Notes: generated by a model not told the origin, from the letters alone. A stretch of 64,000 nucleotides of DNA from JASLEW01 sp963732005 (GCA_963732005.1 CAVSXT010000004.1:496001-560000), one strand, 5' to 3'. Numbered from the stretch's first letter, positions 44,150 to 52,703 are shown. Translations and numbers: made by a program.

Positions 44150-44995
44150 TCATGCGGCGGCTCGCTTCTTCTCGAAATTCACAGGGCTCAGGTAGCCCAG
44201 GGCCGAGTGCCGACGGTGAAGGTTGTACCAGCCTTCGAGGAAGTCGAACACCGCCATCCGGGCCTCGCTCTGCGTGTGCAACGGCCGACGGTCCAGCAAC
44301 TCGCACTCGAGCGTGGCGAAGAAGCTCTCGCACAGGGCGTTGTCGAAACAATCGCCCACCGAACCCATCGACGGCCGCACCCCGGCCTGCCGGCAGCGCA
44401 GGCCGAAGGCGATCGACGTGTACTGCGTGCCTTGATCCGAGTGATGGATCACCTCTGACGGCTGCCGCTGGTACAGCGCCATATCCAAGGCTTCCAGGAC
44501 GAGCTCGGTGCGCAGGTGGGTCGCCATCGCCCAGCCCACCACGCGGCGGCTCCAGGCGTCCACGACGACGGCGAGATACAGAAATCCTGCCCAGGTCGGT
44601 ATGTAGGTGATGTCGGCCACCCAAAGCTGATCGCGCCCGCTCACGGCAAAGTTGCGGTCGACCAGGTCGGGAGCCGGCCGCGCCTGGCGATCCCGCGTGG
44701 TCGTCGCGAACCGGCGCCGCCGGCTGACTCCTGCGAGCCCGGCGGCCTGCATCAGGCGGGCCACTCGCTTGCGGCTTGCTGGCTGGCCCTCGGCAGCCAG
44801 CTCGGCTCGCACACGAGGTGCCCCGTAGGTCCCCCGCGAGTGCTCATGGATGGACTGGATGCGGGCACCAAGCGCTGCATCCGACAGTGCCCGAGTCGAT
44901 GGCGACCGCCGATGCCAGGCGTAGTAGCCGCTCGAGGATACGCCCAGCAGCCGGCACATCGTCCGTACTGCGTGCATGGCCTGGTTCGCCCTCAC
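44150..44995 (-). CDS. IS3 transposase OrfB (catalytic domain)
   Basis: 281 residues with an HTH_21 segment near the start (CRLLGVSSSGYYAWHRR) and the rve integrase core. The DDE residues are in WVADITYIPT, VIHHSDQGTQYTS and DNALCESFFATLECELL, and the family ending HSALGYLSPVNFE is intact. It is produced as an OrfAB fusion by -1 frameshifting from orfA. No internal stop is seen, so the element may be active. Confidence 0.92.
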   Translation of the reverse strand: MRANQAMHAVRTMCRLLGVSSSGYYAWHRRSPSTRALSDAALGARIQSIHEHSRGTYGAPRVRAELAAEGQPASRKRVARLMQAAGLAGVSRRRRFATTTRDRQARPAPDLVDRNFAVSGRDQLWVADITYIPTWAGFLYLAVVVDAWSRRVVGWAMATHLRTELVLEALDMALYQRQPSEVIHHSDQGTQYTSIAFGLRCRQAGVRPSMGSVGDCFDNALCESFFATLECELLDRRPLHTQSEARMAVFDFLEGWYNLHRRHSALGYLSPVNFEKKRAAA

Positions 44996-45309
44996 GAATC
45001 CGAAGGCTTGCGCGGGATCGACTCGCTCTCCCGAGCGAACCAGGCCGCCGCTTTTTTTAAGATTTCACGCTCTTCACGAAGCTGGCGGTTCTCCCGCCGC
45101 AGCCGGCGCAGCTCATCACGCTCGACCGTGCTCAGACCGTCTTCGCGGCGACCCTCGTCCCGATCGGCCTGCGCGACCCAGTTGCGGATCGCCTGCGCCG
45201 ACGGCTCGAACTCGCGGGCCAGCTGCTCGGGATCCCGTCCCGACCGGACCAGCTCGATCATCTGCCGGCGAAACTCAGGGGCATACGGCGCTCGGTGTCT
45301 CTGCGGCAT
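44992..45309 (-). CDS. IS3 OrfA (helix-turn-helix and leucine zipper)
   Basis: 105 residues from ATG 45309 (an earlier start adds 12). It has a helix-turn-helix (YAPEFRRQMIELVRSGRDPE, SAQAIRNWV) and a leucine-zipper-like helix (RRLRRENRQLREEREILKKA). The run AAAAAAAG near its end (45051-45058) is a typical slippery site for -1 frameshifting into orfB. Confidence 0.9.
   Translation of the reverse strand: MPQRHRAPYAPEFRRQMIELVRSGRDPEQLAREFEPSAQAIRNWVAQADRDEGRREDGLSTVERDELRRLRRENRQLREEREILKKAAAWFARESESIPRKPSDS
45051..45058 (-). promoter_or_regulatory. Programmed -1 frameshift slippery site of the IS3 element
   Basis: On the minus strand a run of seven A followed by G lies within the orfA codons for LKKA. 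Shifting back one base opens the orfB frame, as known for IS3-family elements. Confidence 0.75.
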
Positions 45310-45363
45310 CGTGGACTCCTCTCCCCCCAATGATGGGGTGTCCACGGAACCGGGGCAACTTCA

Positions 45364-45843
45364 GCTGAACTCGTCGATGCCGATGCGTCGCAGGTTCACC
45401 AGCCGGTCTGGGGACAGGCGCCGTTGCACCACTCGCTCGATGATCTGCCCGACGGTGACCCAGGCGACGCCGGTCAGCTTGTGGACGTGGGTCTGATCGG
45501 TGATCTGGGCCAGGTAAGCCACCCACTCCTCGAAGACCCAGCTGAACCGGCTCGCGCTCGCTCCCCACGGCACCTGCTCGGTGCGCACCCCGCAGCGCCG
45601 GCACTGCACCCGTCTCGGCGCATAGGCCAACAGCACGACCCGCGCACCAACGATCTGGTGTCGCCACCAGCGCAGCGGCCGCCGGTCGTACACCGGCGCC
45701 CTGTGTCCGCAAACGCCGCACCTGGGCTTGCGCCACAGCGGCGCCACCTCGACCGAGAGCGTACCTCCGGTGAAGAACCGCACCCCGGTCACCCGCGTTG
45801 CCGTGACATCGACCAGCCGACGCAATAGAGTCGTCGAGCGCAT
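45364..45843 (-). pseudogene. ISL3 transposase, N-terminal part
   Basis: 160 codons from ATG 45843, ending GIDEFS at the insertion point. It holds the zinc-finger region (CGVCGHRAPVYD, YAPRRVQCRRCGVRTEQVPW) and helix-turn-helix expected at the N-terminus of ISL3 transposases. Cut off by the IS3 element, with a stop formed at the junction. Confidence 0.9.
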
Positions 45844-45969
45844 GGGATCCCCCTGCCTCCTGGTACTGCTTGGCGCTGTCCAGGAAAGCAGAGTCCCATG
45901 CGCAATGCAAGTCTTTCTCCCTCAGCCGCTTACACCCTCTCGCCTACCCACACCAAGTCTCGGAGAGCC

Positions 45970-46170
45970 ATAAATCGACGACCTGGCCGGGCTGCAGGGA
46001 ATCCCCGAGGCGTAGTGGTTGGCGAAGGTCACGCCGTTCTCGGCCAGCCACCGATGCGCCGGCAAGAGATCACATAGCCGTGCCTGGTGTTCCGCCGGAA
46101 CCAGTGGGAACGTGAGCTCCCAGCGGCGCTCCTGGTCGACGATCAGCATGAGCAGATTGGGTGGGGTCAT
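45970..46170 (-). pseudogene. Sulfatase gene, 5' part with formylglycine motif
   Basis: ATG 46170 behind AAGGAG opens TPPNLLMLIVDQERRW (first metal-ligand Asp) and runs to GIPCSPARSSIY at the ISL3 junction. C-x-P-x-R is the motif in which Cys becomes formylglycine; its final TG lies beyond the insertion at 43004. Any remaining product would be a 67-residue stub plus a few IS-coded residues. Confidence 0.9.
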
Positions 46171-46648
46171 TGGTAGCGGCTCCTTGGCGGCCCGTTGGCG
46201 AGTGCGCGCGGTCTCCCAGCCGGCCATCGAGCGAAGTGATCGCCGCGTAGATCAGCTTGGCTTGCTGAGTTGTCCGATTCTTCTCCGAATCAACAGAGGA
46301 AAGCAAGAGGGGGCACCTTCGGGCCTTCGGGCGTTGTCCCTGTTGCCACTACAGTGCCACCAACGTCGGCCCCGATGGAGGCGCAAGCCGCGAGGATGGC
46401 CGCGAGGGAACGAATAGGCCAGGCGGCGGGCGAACCGTAGCAGTACAGCGGCGACCCGCCGACGGCCCCGCTTCGCGACGTTACTCCCGCTCTTCTTCGG
46501 GAATTCTGGATGATGATGATGATGAGCACGATCAGCAGCCAGAAGCAGCCACCACCCTGCTTGAGAAAGTCGTCTTCGGTCAACCCGAGCTGCCGCAGCA
46601 GCTGGCGGGCCATCGCGGCATCGCCGCGCCTCGCGCGGCGAGATCTAC
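46171..46648. other. Region upstream of the sulfatase with no secure gene
   Basis: About 480 bp. The one candidate is a minus-strand frame from ATG 46613 (MARQLLRQLGLTEDDFLKQG, then a membrane helix WLLIVLIIIIIQ), which would be a small membrane protein, but its C-terminal part down to 46290 has no protein-like character. The promoter of the sulfatase should lie near 46200-46280. Confidence 0.35.
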
Positions 46649-46882
46649 ATGCCGCAGGCGCAAGAGCTTCCCGTCTCGATATACGTCGTGGTGCGAGTCG
46701 CCGACCCTGCCGCGGTGCCGGTGCTGCGGGCGCTGTTTGCGCCGGATGACTTCGAGCGTTACGTCCTCGAGACCGACGACCCCGAGCGCATCGTCGATTT
46801 CCTGGTTCGCCATCGCGAGCTGGAGACCCCTTCACAGAGGCTCGGGCGATACATCCAGCAGAAGGAGGCGGGCAGGGGCTGA
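46649..46882 (+). CDS. Possible small soluble protein
   Basis: 77 residues with protein-like composition: VSIYVVVRVADPAAVPVLRA, FAPDDFERYVLETDDPERIV, DFLVRHRELETP. GC-rich third positions favour this frame over the antisense one. The ribosome site is weak. No family recognised; included as hypothetical. Confidence 0.35.
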   Translation: MPQAQELPVSIYVVVRVADPAAVPVLRALFAPDDFERYVLETDDPERIVDFLVRHRELETPSQRLGRYIQQKEAGRG

Positions 46883-46951
46883 CCGCCGTTGGGCGGTGCG
46901 GCAAGCGACGGCAGAAGGCCCATATCGTGGCGTTCACGCTCGGGGAAGTGC

Positions 46952-47521
46952 TCACCCAAGGCGCCGCGCCTGCACGATGGGAAATCGCCTTCCTTGAAAT
47001 GGCGGGGTCTGGGCAAAGGTGAGCTCGACGCCTTCCGTGCTGCGCATCCGCCAAACGGTGCGGAAAGGGACGTGACGTTGCCGTAGCCGCATCAGGAGCC
47101 GAATCCTCGGTTGCCAGAGCGCATTTTGCAGGACCGCGCCGTTGAACGCAGCCGATCGCGTGATGGTCGCGGTGAGCACTACACCTGATGGCCAACAACC
47201 GACCTCGGTCTGGATGGACGGCGAATCCATGGAACCCAGGGGCGGACCAAACACCGTTACCTGGGTCGTCATTTCGCCCCCGCTCAGAGACGACTCCTCG
47301 ATCGCTTCCGGCTTGATGCCGCCACTCGTTTCGGCACGCACGGTCGCCACCGTGAGCGACCGCACCTCGACACTCCTGCACTCCGCCAGCGCGCCCTCCC
47401 CGCCTGCCGAACCGGGCGGCGCCGAGCCGACCATGGACAAGGCGGCGAGAACCACCAGTGGCAGAGGCAGACGTCGCCCGGCGAGGGCGACGTCTGATTG
47501 CGGCTTTAGAAGGTTGCGCAC
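46952..47521 (-). CDS. Secreted protein of unknown function
   Basis: 189 residues if started at GTG 47521, which gives a good signal peptide (basic start, LPLPLVVLAALSMVGSAPPG). The mature part is beta-rich: VEVRSLTVATVRAETSGG, MTTQVTVFGPPLG, GVVLTATITRSAAF. It follows the large surface protein on the same strand, with starts and stops overlapping by 16 nt. The two may be exported together. Function unknown. Confidence 0.5.
   Translation of the reverse strand: MRNLLKPQSDVALAGRRLPLPLVVLAALSMVGSAPPGSAGGEGALAECRSVEVRSLTVATVRAETSGGIKPEAIEESSLSGGEMTTQVTVFGPPLGSMDSPSIQTEVGCWPSGVVLTATITRSAAFNGAVLQNALWQPRIRLLMRLRQRHVPFRTVWRMRSTEGVELTFAQTPPFQGRRFPIVQARRLG
47470..47494. terminator. Perfect 10-bp hairpin after the surface-protein gene
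   Basis: GACGTCGCCC and GGGCGACGTC flank a 5-nt loop just downstream of the stop at 47506. It may end or attenuate the surface-protein transcript; it also lies in the leader or first codons of the following gene. No T-run follows. Confidence 0.45.
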
Positions 47522-49290
47522 TGGCCCTGCTTTTGAGCCGCGGAATTCATGCCGCCGGTTATCGAGGAGTTTGCTGTGCACTGGAGCTCCTGCGCCACGC
47601 TGTTGCTGAACACCGCGGTGGAGCCGCTATTGTTGTGGGCATTCACGTTGCCGCTGACGAAATTGCCGACGATCGAGGTCGAGCTGCTGTTGCTGAACAC
47701 CACCAGGTCGCTCACCAGCGCGTTGCTCCCGCAGGCGCCCGCCGCAGACGAGCCGATCTGGACCGGGGAGGTATTGTTGTGGATCTGCAAAGTACCGAAG
47801 ATCGTCGAGTCGCAGAACGAATTCAGCGTCGCGGTGGCCTTTTGCACGTCGATGCCGCCATGGACTTCCGAGAACGAATCGAGGGTGAAAGACCCGCCCT
47901 TGACGTTGATGCTGCCTCCGATCAGGTCGGCCGACAGGAGGAGTGTACCTCCCTTCTGCTGCACGTCGCCGGTGATGGTGCCATCGACGAACGTGCAGCT
48001 CTGGCCTGGGAAGACGGTGATGCCGCCATTGAACATGCCGCTGAACACGCCGTCGCACGCGGTGCCCGAGCTTAGGGTCGGGACCGCCCCGGGCTTGCCT
48101 CCGTTCACCCCCGTGACCGTCACCGCCTGCAGGGTCGTGGTGGGGTTGTACGCCGTGACGGTGACGCCGCCTGTGCCGCTGCCGGGATCGACCGGCACGC
48201 TGCTGTTGATCACGGCGATGCCGCCGGCCGTGCCGTTGAACGTATCGGTCCAGTCGAAACCGATGCCCGTATCCACCACGGTCGCGCCCGGCAGCGCTCC
48301 CGCGATCCCCACCAAGTGCGTGGTGAACGCCAGCTTGCTGCCCGCGGGCGCCGTCTGGCCGCCGCAAGCTCCGCCGCCACCGCCGGGCAGGCAGGGGTCG
48401 GCTGGGCTGTCATAGAACGACAGCGTGGTGCTGGTTTCGTTGGCGGCCAGGGAGAGCGGGTTGGGCGCCTGCGTGAACAGGTTGTAATAGACCGACAATT
48501 GCACGGCGTTCGGCGGGTTCTGATACGCATAGCCGTTCGGCGGCGGGTCATTGAACGGCGGCGGTGCATGCAAGGGGATCGTGCTGCCGGCGGCAAAGAA
48601 GGGACTCGGCAAGGGGAGCGACCTGATCGTCTGTTGCCAGTCGAATTCGATGAAACCACAGAGCTGCGCGGCCTGCGCCAGGGAATATCCAAGGTTTGGG
48701 GTAAACGTCGTGCTGACCTCCGTGCCGCCGGTGGCCGGTTTCGGCACGGCGTTGTTGATGACCGAGGAGCAGGCGGTGGCGGAGTTCAACGCGTTTTCCA
48801 GCGAAAAGAAACCTGTCCCGCCATTGGCGGAGATGGGCGTGATGAAGTTGACCGTGCCCATCGTTTGATCAGCGCTGATATTGGTGAAGTACGCGTTCGG
48901 GCCGCCATATCCCGTGCTGTCATTGCTATTGCCGGGTATTCCGTATGCATCGATTCCATCGCCATCAAAACCAAAAACGCCAAGACTCGATTGCAGATCC
49001 AGGGAGCTGGCCGGCAGCGTGCCGTTATTGACCACTCCGACAAGAGTATCGTCAATTCCGTCGTAGGGTCCCTGCCCGGTCAGGGACACGGTGGCGCCTT
49101 GATTCGTGATGGTGATGACGATGCCGCAGCCGGTATCGTTTCCCACCGCGGGGCATTGCGCTCTCGCGCTTCCCGCGAGCGCCAGAGCACCCAGCATCAG
49201 GATGAGCGGCCTTGCTACCGACAGCAACCAAGGCGACGCGGTCCGCCGCCTCAGCGATCGGCCCTGCATTGGTGAAAATTGCAACCTCAT
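47506..49290 (-). CDS. Large secreted surface protein with beta-helix-like C-terminus
   Basis: 594 residues, ATG 49290 behind AAAAGGAGG. After the signal peptide (LILMLGALALAGSARA), residues 45-420 are Asn/Gly/Thr-rich and beta-strand dominated. The C-terminal ~150 residues repeat short turns (GTITGDVQQKGGTLLLSADL, GSINVKGGSFTLDSFSEVHG, GTLQIHNNTSPVQIG, GNVNAHNNSGSTAVF), a pattern of right-handed beta-helix surface proteins or adhesins. No known catalytic residues. Promoter elements are visible upstream. Confidence 0.65.
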   Translation of the reverse strand: MRLQFSPMQGRSLRRRTASPWLLSVARPLILMLGALALAGSARAQCPAVGNDTGCGIVITITNQGATVSLTGQGPYDGIDDTLVGVVNNGTLPASSLDLQSSLGVFGFDGDGIDAYGIPGNSNDSTGYGGPNAYFTNISADQTMGTVNFITPISANGGTGFFSLENALNSATACSSVINNAVPKPATGGTEVSTTFTPNLGYSLAQAAQLCGFIEFDWQQTIRSLPLPSPFFAAGSTIPLHAPPPFNDPPPNGYAYQNPPNAVQLSVYYNLFTQAPNPLSLAANETSTTLSFYDSPADPCLPGGGGGACGGQTAPAGSKLAFTTHLVGIAGALPGATVVDTGIGFDWTDTFNGTAGGIAVINSSVPVDPGSGTGGVTVTAYNPTTTLQAVTVTGVNGGKPGAVPTLSSGTACDGVFSGMFNGGITVFPGQSCTFVDGTITGDVQQKGGTLLLSADLIGGSINVKGGSFTLDSFSEVHGGIDVQKATATLNSFCDSTIFGTLQIHNNTSPVQIGSSAAGACGSNALVSDLVVFSNSSSTSIVGNFVSGNVNAHNNSGSTAVFSNSVAQELQCTANSSITGGMNSAAQKQGQCATF

Positions 49291-49355
49291 GACGGAACCT
49301 CCTTTTCTGGTTGTGCGTCATGGTCAGAGACCGCCTCTGCCTCGAGCACTCCTCC

Positions 49356-49385
49356 ATTATCGCTTCATAAATTCCTAACTATCAA
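49356..49385 (-). promoter_or_regulatory. Predicted promoter of the surface-protein gene
   Basis: On the minus strand TTGATA (49380-49385) and GATAAT (49356-49361) are 18 bp apart in an AT-rich island. The start would be near 49349, about 60 nt before the ATG. Confidence 0.5.
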
Positions 49386-49792
49386 CAGTATAATTGCTAT
49401 GGCTTAATCTTGCATTATGTCTATGAGTCTCTGCACGCAGCGGCTTGGCTCGTTCGTGGAGCCGCTGCTACAGCTTGCCGAGCACGTCAAGGAGCGGCGG
49501 CGCCACCCGCGGACCCCCTGGCCATGGCGGTCACCGCGATGGAGGCGGCGGGGATCGAGGTCCCCTGGCCGCTGATGGGTTCGCTCAGTACTCGAGCGCT
49601 CCCGATCCCATCCCTCCCTACCGAGGGAGGCCCCGGCAGGAGGTTGCCTTTCCTGGACCTGCCAAGAGATATGCCTGATACCAGAGGCCTCGCTCCGTCA
49701 CACCCTGAGGCGAGAGGACATCGAGGAGCTTGCAGGGGTAGGATGGCGCGGTCGCCTTGACATGAGTACGCCATTGGCGCATTCTTCGTCAT
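49386..49792. other. Intergenic region with degraded coding traces
   Basis: About 400 bp. A TATAAT occurs at 49389-49394 without a good -35. Short sensible fragments occur in different plus frames (MSMSLCTQRLGSFVEPLLQL near 49418; LRRED then IEELAGVGWR near 49710), but no single frame is protein-like. It may be a decayed gene or simply spacer. Confidence 0.3.
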
Positions 49793-50110
49793 GTGGTCAT
49801 CGTCGAGACAAGGGCCTTCACGTCCAGAGTGATCGCCTTGCTCTCAGACGACGCCTACAGTTCGCTTCAGCTGGCACTTCTGAGGCGCCCTGCCCCCGGT
49901 GCCGTCATTCCCGGTTCGGGAGGTCTCAGGAAGCTGCGTTGGGGCATGGCAGGTGGAGGTAAGCGAGGCGGTGCCCGCATTATTTACTACTGGCACGCAC
50001 CTTCCTCGCGAATGCTGATGCTATTTGCGTATAGCAAGAATGAACGAGCTGATCTTACCGCGACTCAGCGTGAAGCCTTGCGAAAAATTGTTGAATTGGA
50101 GTACCCATGA
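49793..50110 (+). CDS. RelE/HigB-like toxin
   Basis: 105 residues from GTG 49793. The RelE fold is seen in GAVIPGSGGLRKLRWGMAGG, then KRGGARIIYYWHAPSSRMLM and LFAYSKNERADLTATQREAL. HigB-type toxins cleave mRNA at the ribosome. Toxin precedes antitoxin, the HigBA order, with ATGA overlap. Confidence 0.82.
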   Translation: MVIVETRAFTSRVIALLSDDAYSSLQLALLRRPAPGAVIPGSGGLRKLRWGMAGGGKRGGARIIYYWHAPSSRMLMLFAYSKNERADLTATQREALRKIVELEYP

Positions 50111-50412
50111 GAAAAGCATTGTTCGATGAGCTCTTGGAGAGCGTGCGCGAGGGCGGAGCTATACTCCGTGGTGAGAAGGAAGGCTCCCGAGAATTTCTCA
50201 TAGAAGATCCGGACGTGCGAAGGCTGCGAGAGGGCTATGGTTTAAGCCAGCCGAAGTTCGCGGCACTTCTCGGAATCAGCGTTGGGACTCTTCGCAACTG
50301 GGAACAAGGGCGCCGGAGGCCAGAGGGAAGTGCACGAGTTCTTCTGCGGATTGTGGCGAAACATCCAGATGCCGTGCTCGATGTGGCGACCATGACCAAG
50401 AAAGGGACTTAG
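50107..50412 (+). CDS. HigA-like antitoxin (XRE family)
   Basis: 101 residues. A Cro/CI-type helix-turn-helix occupies about 38-70: VRRLREGYGLSQPKFAALLG then ISVGTLRNWEQGRRRPEG, the standard HigA pattern. It neutralises the upstream toxin and probably represses the pair. The two genes are less GC-rich than their neighbours, suggesting recent acquisition. Confidence 0.85.
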   Translation: MRKALFDELLESVREGGAILRGEKEGSREFLIEDPDVRRLREGYGLSQPKFAALLGISVGTLRNWEQGRRRPEGSARVLLRIVAKHPDAVLDVATMTKKGT

Positions 50413-50526
50413 GGGGCGCGTCCAGAAATTCCCTGCCCACGGAGTGTCAGGTGAGGGCCGAGCGGGCGTACTGTGAGCCGCAGGCACCTGGAGTTTAACT
50501 GCGAATCTCGCCACTCTCAGCTGCAA

Positions 50527-50545
50527 AGAGTTAGACTCCAACTCT
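50527..50545 (-). terminator. Possible terminator of tRNA-Leu
   Basis: AGAGTT and AACTCT pair around a 7-nt loop about 11 bp beyond the tRNA 3' end, followed on the minus strand by TTT. The stem is short. Confidence 0.35.
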
Positions 50546-50555
50546 ATGATTCTAA

Positions 50556-50641
50556 TGGTGCCCGAGGCGGGGGTCGAACCCGCACCCTGTTGCCAGGGGG
50601 AGATTTTAAGTCTCCTGCGTCTGCCATTCCGCCACTCGGGC
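50556..50641 (-). tRNA. tRNA-Leu (anticodon UAA), CCA encoded
   Basis: On the minus strand it begins GCCCGAGTGGCGGAATGGCA, with acceptor stem GCCCGAG/CTCGGGC, D-loop GGCAGA, anticodon arm GGAGA-CTTAAAA-TCTCC (anticodon TAA), a long variable arm typical of class II Leu tRNAs, T arm GCGGGTTCGACCCCCGC and terminal ACCA. Length 86 nt. Confidence 0.95.
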
Positions 50642-50667
50642 GTGAAGCCAAATTGTAGCAACGAGAT

Positions 50668-51135
50668 TCAAGAGCGCGTGGCCTCGGCGACGATCTTGGC
50701 GAAAAGACGGTCCAGGTCGCCGGCGAGCGGGGCGAGGTCGGGGGTGTCGTAAGGCGCGAAAAGCGCGGTGGCGGTGCGGTAGGTGACGGTTGCCGTCCGG
50801 TCGGGGTTCTCGGTGACGTAGAGGCGCATCGGAGCTTCGAAGCCGGCGGGGATGCTGGCCTGCAGCAGGCGCAGGGCGAGGTCGTTGCTGAAGGCCAGGA
50901 TGACCGCGTTGCCGGAGATCTGGATGCCGCGGCCAGCGGCATTGCGGCTGGCGCTGGGCTTGGCGATCAGCAGCAAGCCGTTGGCCTGGACGGCCTGCTC
51001 CAGGCGCTGCAAGAGGTCGTCGAAGCCGAAGGGTGTCGGCGAGGAAACGGTTCCTGGTCGCGCGGCAGGGGATTGCCGGACCGACAGAGCAGGAACGGCG
51101 AGCAGGAAGGCGAGCAGCGAAAAGGTGGCTTCCAC
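50668..51135 (-). CDS. Secreted DUF302-domain protein
   Basis: 155 residues from GTG 51135 behind AGGAGAG. A short signal peptide (TFSLLAFLLAVPALSV) is followed by DUF302-like sequence: FDDLLQRLEQAVQANGLLLI, ILAFSNDLALRLLQASIPAG, ATALFAPYDTPDLAPLAGDL. DUF302 proteins are small periplasmic or membrane-associated domains of unknown role. The start choice rests on the ribosome site. Confidence 0.75.
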   Translation of the reverse strand: MEATFSLLAFLLAVPALSVRQSPAARPGTVSSPTPFGFDDLLQRLEQAVQANGLLLIAKPSASRNAAGRGIQISGNAVILAFSNDLALRLLQASIPAGFEAPMRLYVTENPDRTATVTYRTATALFAPYDTPDLAPLAGDLDRLFAKIVAEATRS

Positions 51136-51461
51136 GTGACACTCTCCTGGCGACGGGCAGCCCGGGGTCGCAGGCGACTCGGAACCTGCGCCGGCAAACC
51201 TCCCCCGGGACGCCTGGAGATTGTAGCAGCCGGACGGGCGGCAGGCCGTCGATCGGTCCACGGGTCGTGCCGGTCGCCGCTGCTCCGGGCAGGTGCAGGC
51301 CGGCGGAGCCCCAAGCCCTTCCTGACTGGCTGCCCGAGCCGGCGCTTGGCCCCAGATTCGGTTTATTTTTGCACTTAAAACAGTAGAATGGCAATGGCTC
51401 GGTTCGCCGGCGACGGCGTAAAGAATGCCTCGCAGGCACGCCGCCGCCGGCACCAAGTCGT
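51136..51461. other. Divergent intergenic region
   Basis: About 325 bp between the DUF302 gene (minus) and TPR gene (plus). A TAGAAT at 51384-51389 in an AT-rich patch could be the -10 of the TPR gene; no clear -35 is seen. Nothing else recognised. Confidence 0.4.
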
Positions 51462-52703
51462 ATGCCACCCGACAACCATCTCACCGCGCCGCAATGGCGG
51501 CAGTTCTTCGACGGCAGCCTCGACCGCCCTCATGTGCGAGCCGGCGTCCGGCATCTGCTGGCTCGCTGCTCGCGGTGCTCGCGACTCGCCGCCCAGGAGG
51601 CGGGTGAGAGCCGGACCATGGTGGGGGACTCCGACGTGCCGGTCGCTGCCGCCGGGCAGCGGCGCGACGCCATCGGGCGGCAGCTGCGGCGGGCGCAGGA
51701 GCGGCGCCGCGCCCGCGAGCAATGGGACCTGCTGCGGCGGCTCGCACCGGCCGATCGCCTGCTGCGGTTGGAAACCGATCCGGAGCTGGCCAGCATCGGG
51801 CTCTGCGAACGGCTGATCGAGGAGTGCGGCGCCGCCTGCTGGAGCCACCCGCGGGCGGCCGCAGACCTGGCGCCTCTCGCGCTCGCGGTGGCGGTCCGCC
51901 TGCCCCGCACCGCCGGCTCGCGGCGGCTGCTCGCCGATCTTCGCGGCCGGGCACTGGCCTGCCTGGCCGACGCCAGGCGCGTGACCGGCGACCTGCACGG
52001 CGCCTGGGAAGCCCTCGGCCGCTGCGAGCAGGAGCTGGACGGCGGCACCGGCGATCCCCTGGAAACCGCCATCCTGCATCGCTCGACCGGCGATCTGCTG
52101 CTCGACCTGTGGCGCCTGGACGCCGCCCGCCACGCCTACACCCTCGCGGTCGACATCTACGCTCACCTCGCCGACCCCGACTTGCACGGGCAGACGCTGG
52201 TGCAGCTCGCTCTGGCCATCGGACCGCGAGAGCCCGAGCGGGCCATCGCGCTGCTCGAAACGGCGCTCGCCGAGATGGCGCCGGACACGGATCGCCGCGC
52301 CGAGCTGCGCGCCCTGCACTCGAAGGTCTGGTTCCTCAACGACAGCGGCCGCCACCAGGAGGCGGCGTCGTTGCTCGAGCAGACCCGTCGCCTCTATCGC
52401 CGGTTGGGCGACGCCCCGACTTTGACGCGGCTGCACTGGCTGGAGGCGCGGATCGCGCACCGGCAGGGCAGGAGCGGCGAAGCGGAGGTTACCCTGCAGC
52501 GCCTCTGGCACCGCCTGCAGGACCTCGAGCTGCCGCTCGAGCTCTGCATGTTGTCGATGGACCTGATCGAGGTGTACGTGGCGCAGGGCAAGGCCGCCGA
52601 GGCCCTGCCCCTCGCGCGGACTTTCTACCCAGTGCTCAAACGCTACGGCCGCGACGAGCACGCCGCCGCCCTGCGCGGCCACTTCGACTGGCAGGAGGAG
52701 TAG
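51462..52703 (+). CDS. TPR-repeat protein with an N-terminal zinc-finger-like segment
   Basis: 413 residues. The N-terminus (DRPHVRAGVRHLLARCSRCS) holds the H...C-x2-C plan of anti-sigma-type zinc fingers. From about 95 on it is all helical, with TPR-like repeats (DARRVTGDLHGAWEALGRCE, TLVQLALAIGPREPERAIAL, SKVWFLNDSGRHQEAASLLE). Proteins of this shape often accompany ECF sigma factors or signalling in soil bacteria, though no sigma gene is adjacent. Probably a protein-interaction scaffold. Confidence 0.6.
   Translation: MPPDNHLTAPQWRQFFDGSLDRPHVRAGVRHLLARCSRCSRLAAQEAGESRTMVGDSDVPVAAAGQRRDAIGRQLRRAQERRRAREQWDLLRRLAPADRLLRLETDPELASIGLCERLIEECGAACWSHPRAAADLAPLALAVAVRLPRTAGSRRLLADLRGRALACLADARRVTGDLHGAWEALGRCEQELDGGTGDPLETAILHRSTGDLLLDLWRLDAARHAYTLAVDIYAHLADPDLHGQTLVQLALAIGPREPERAIALLETALAEMAPDTDRRAELRALHSKVWFLNDSGRHQEAASLLEQTRRLYRRLGDAPTLTRLHWLEARIAHRQGRSGEAEVTLQRLWHRLQDLELPLELCMLSMDLIEVYVAQGKAAEALPLARTFYPVLKRYGRDEHAAALRGHFDWQEE

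Larger units (their letters stand above)
43792..45362 (-). mobile_element. IS3-family insertion sequence (1571 bp)
   Basis: Inverted termini match over most of their length: the left end reads TGGACCTGCCCCGGTTCGG and the right end, read inward, GAAGTTGCCCCGGTTCCG, both then continuing TGGACA. A 4-bp AGCT duplication flanks it. It carries orfA, orfB and a -1 frameshift site. About 330 bp between the orfB stop and the left end has no coding sense, which is long for IS3. Confidence 0.92.
43013..45969 (-). mobile_element. ISL3-family element, itself interrupted by an IS3 element
   Basis: Ends are defined by 8-bp direct repeats and inverted termini: the left end starts GCCTCTCC and carries TGGTGTGGGT at about 43026; the right end, read inward, starts GGCTCTCC and carries the same TGGTGTGGGT. 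Without the inner IS3 and its duplication the element is about 1.38 kb, normal for ISL3. It sits inside the sulfatase catalytic motif. Confidence 0.92.
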
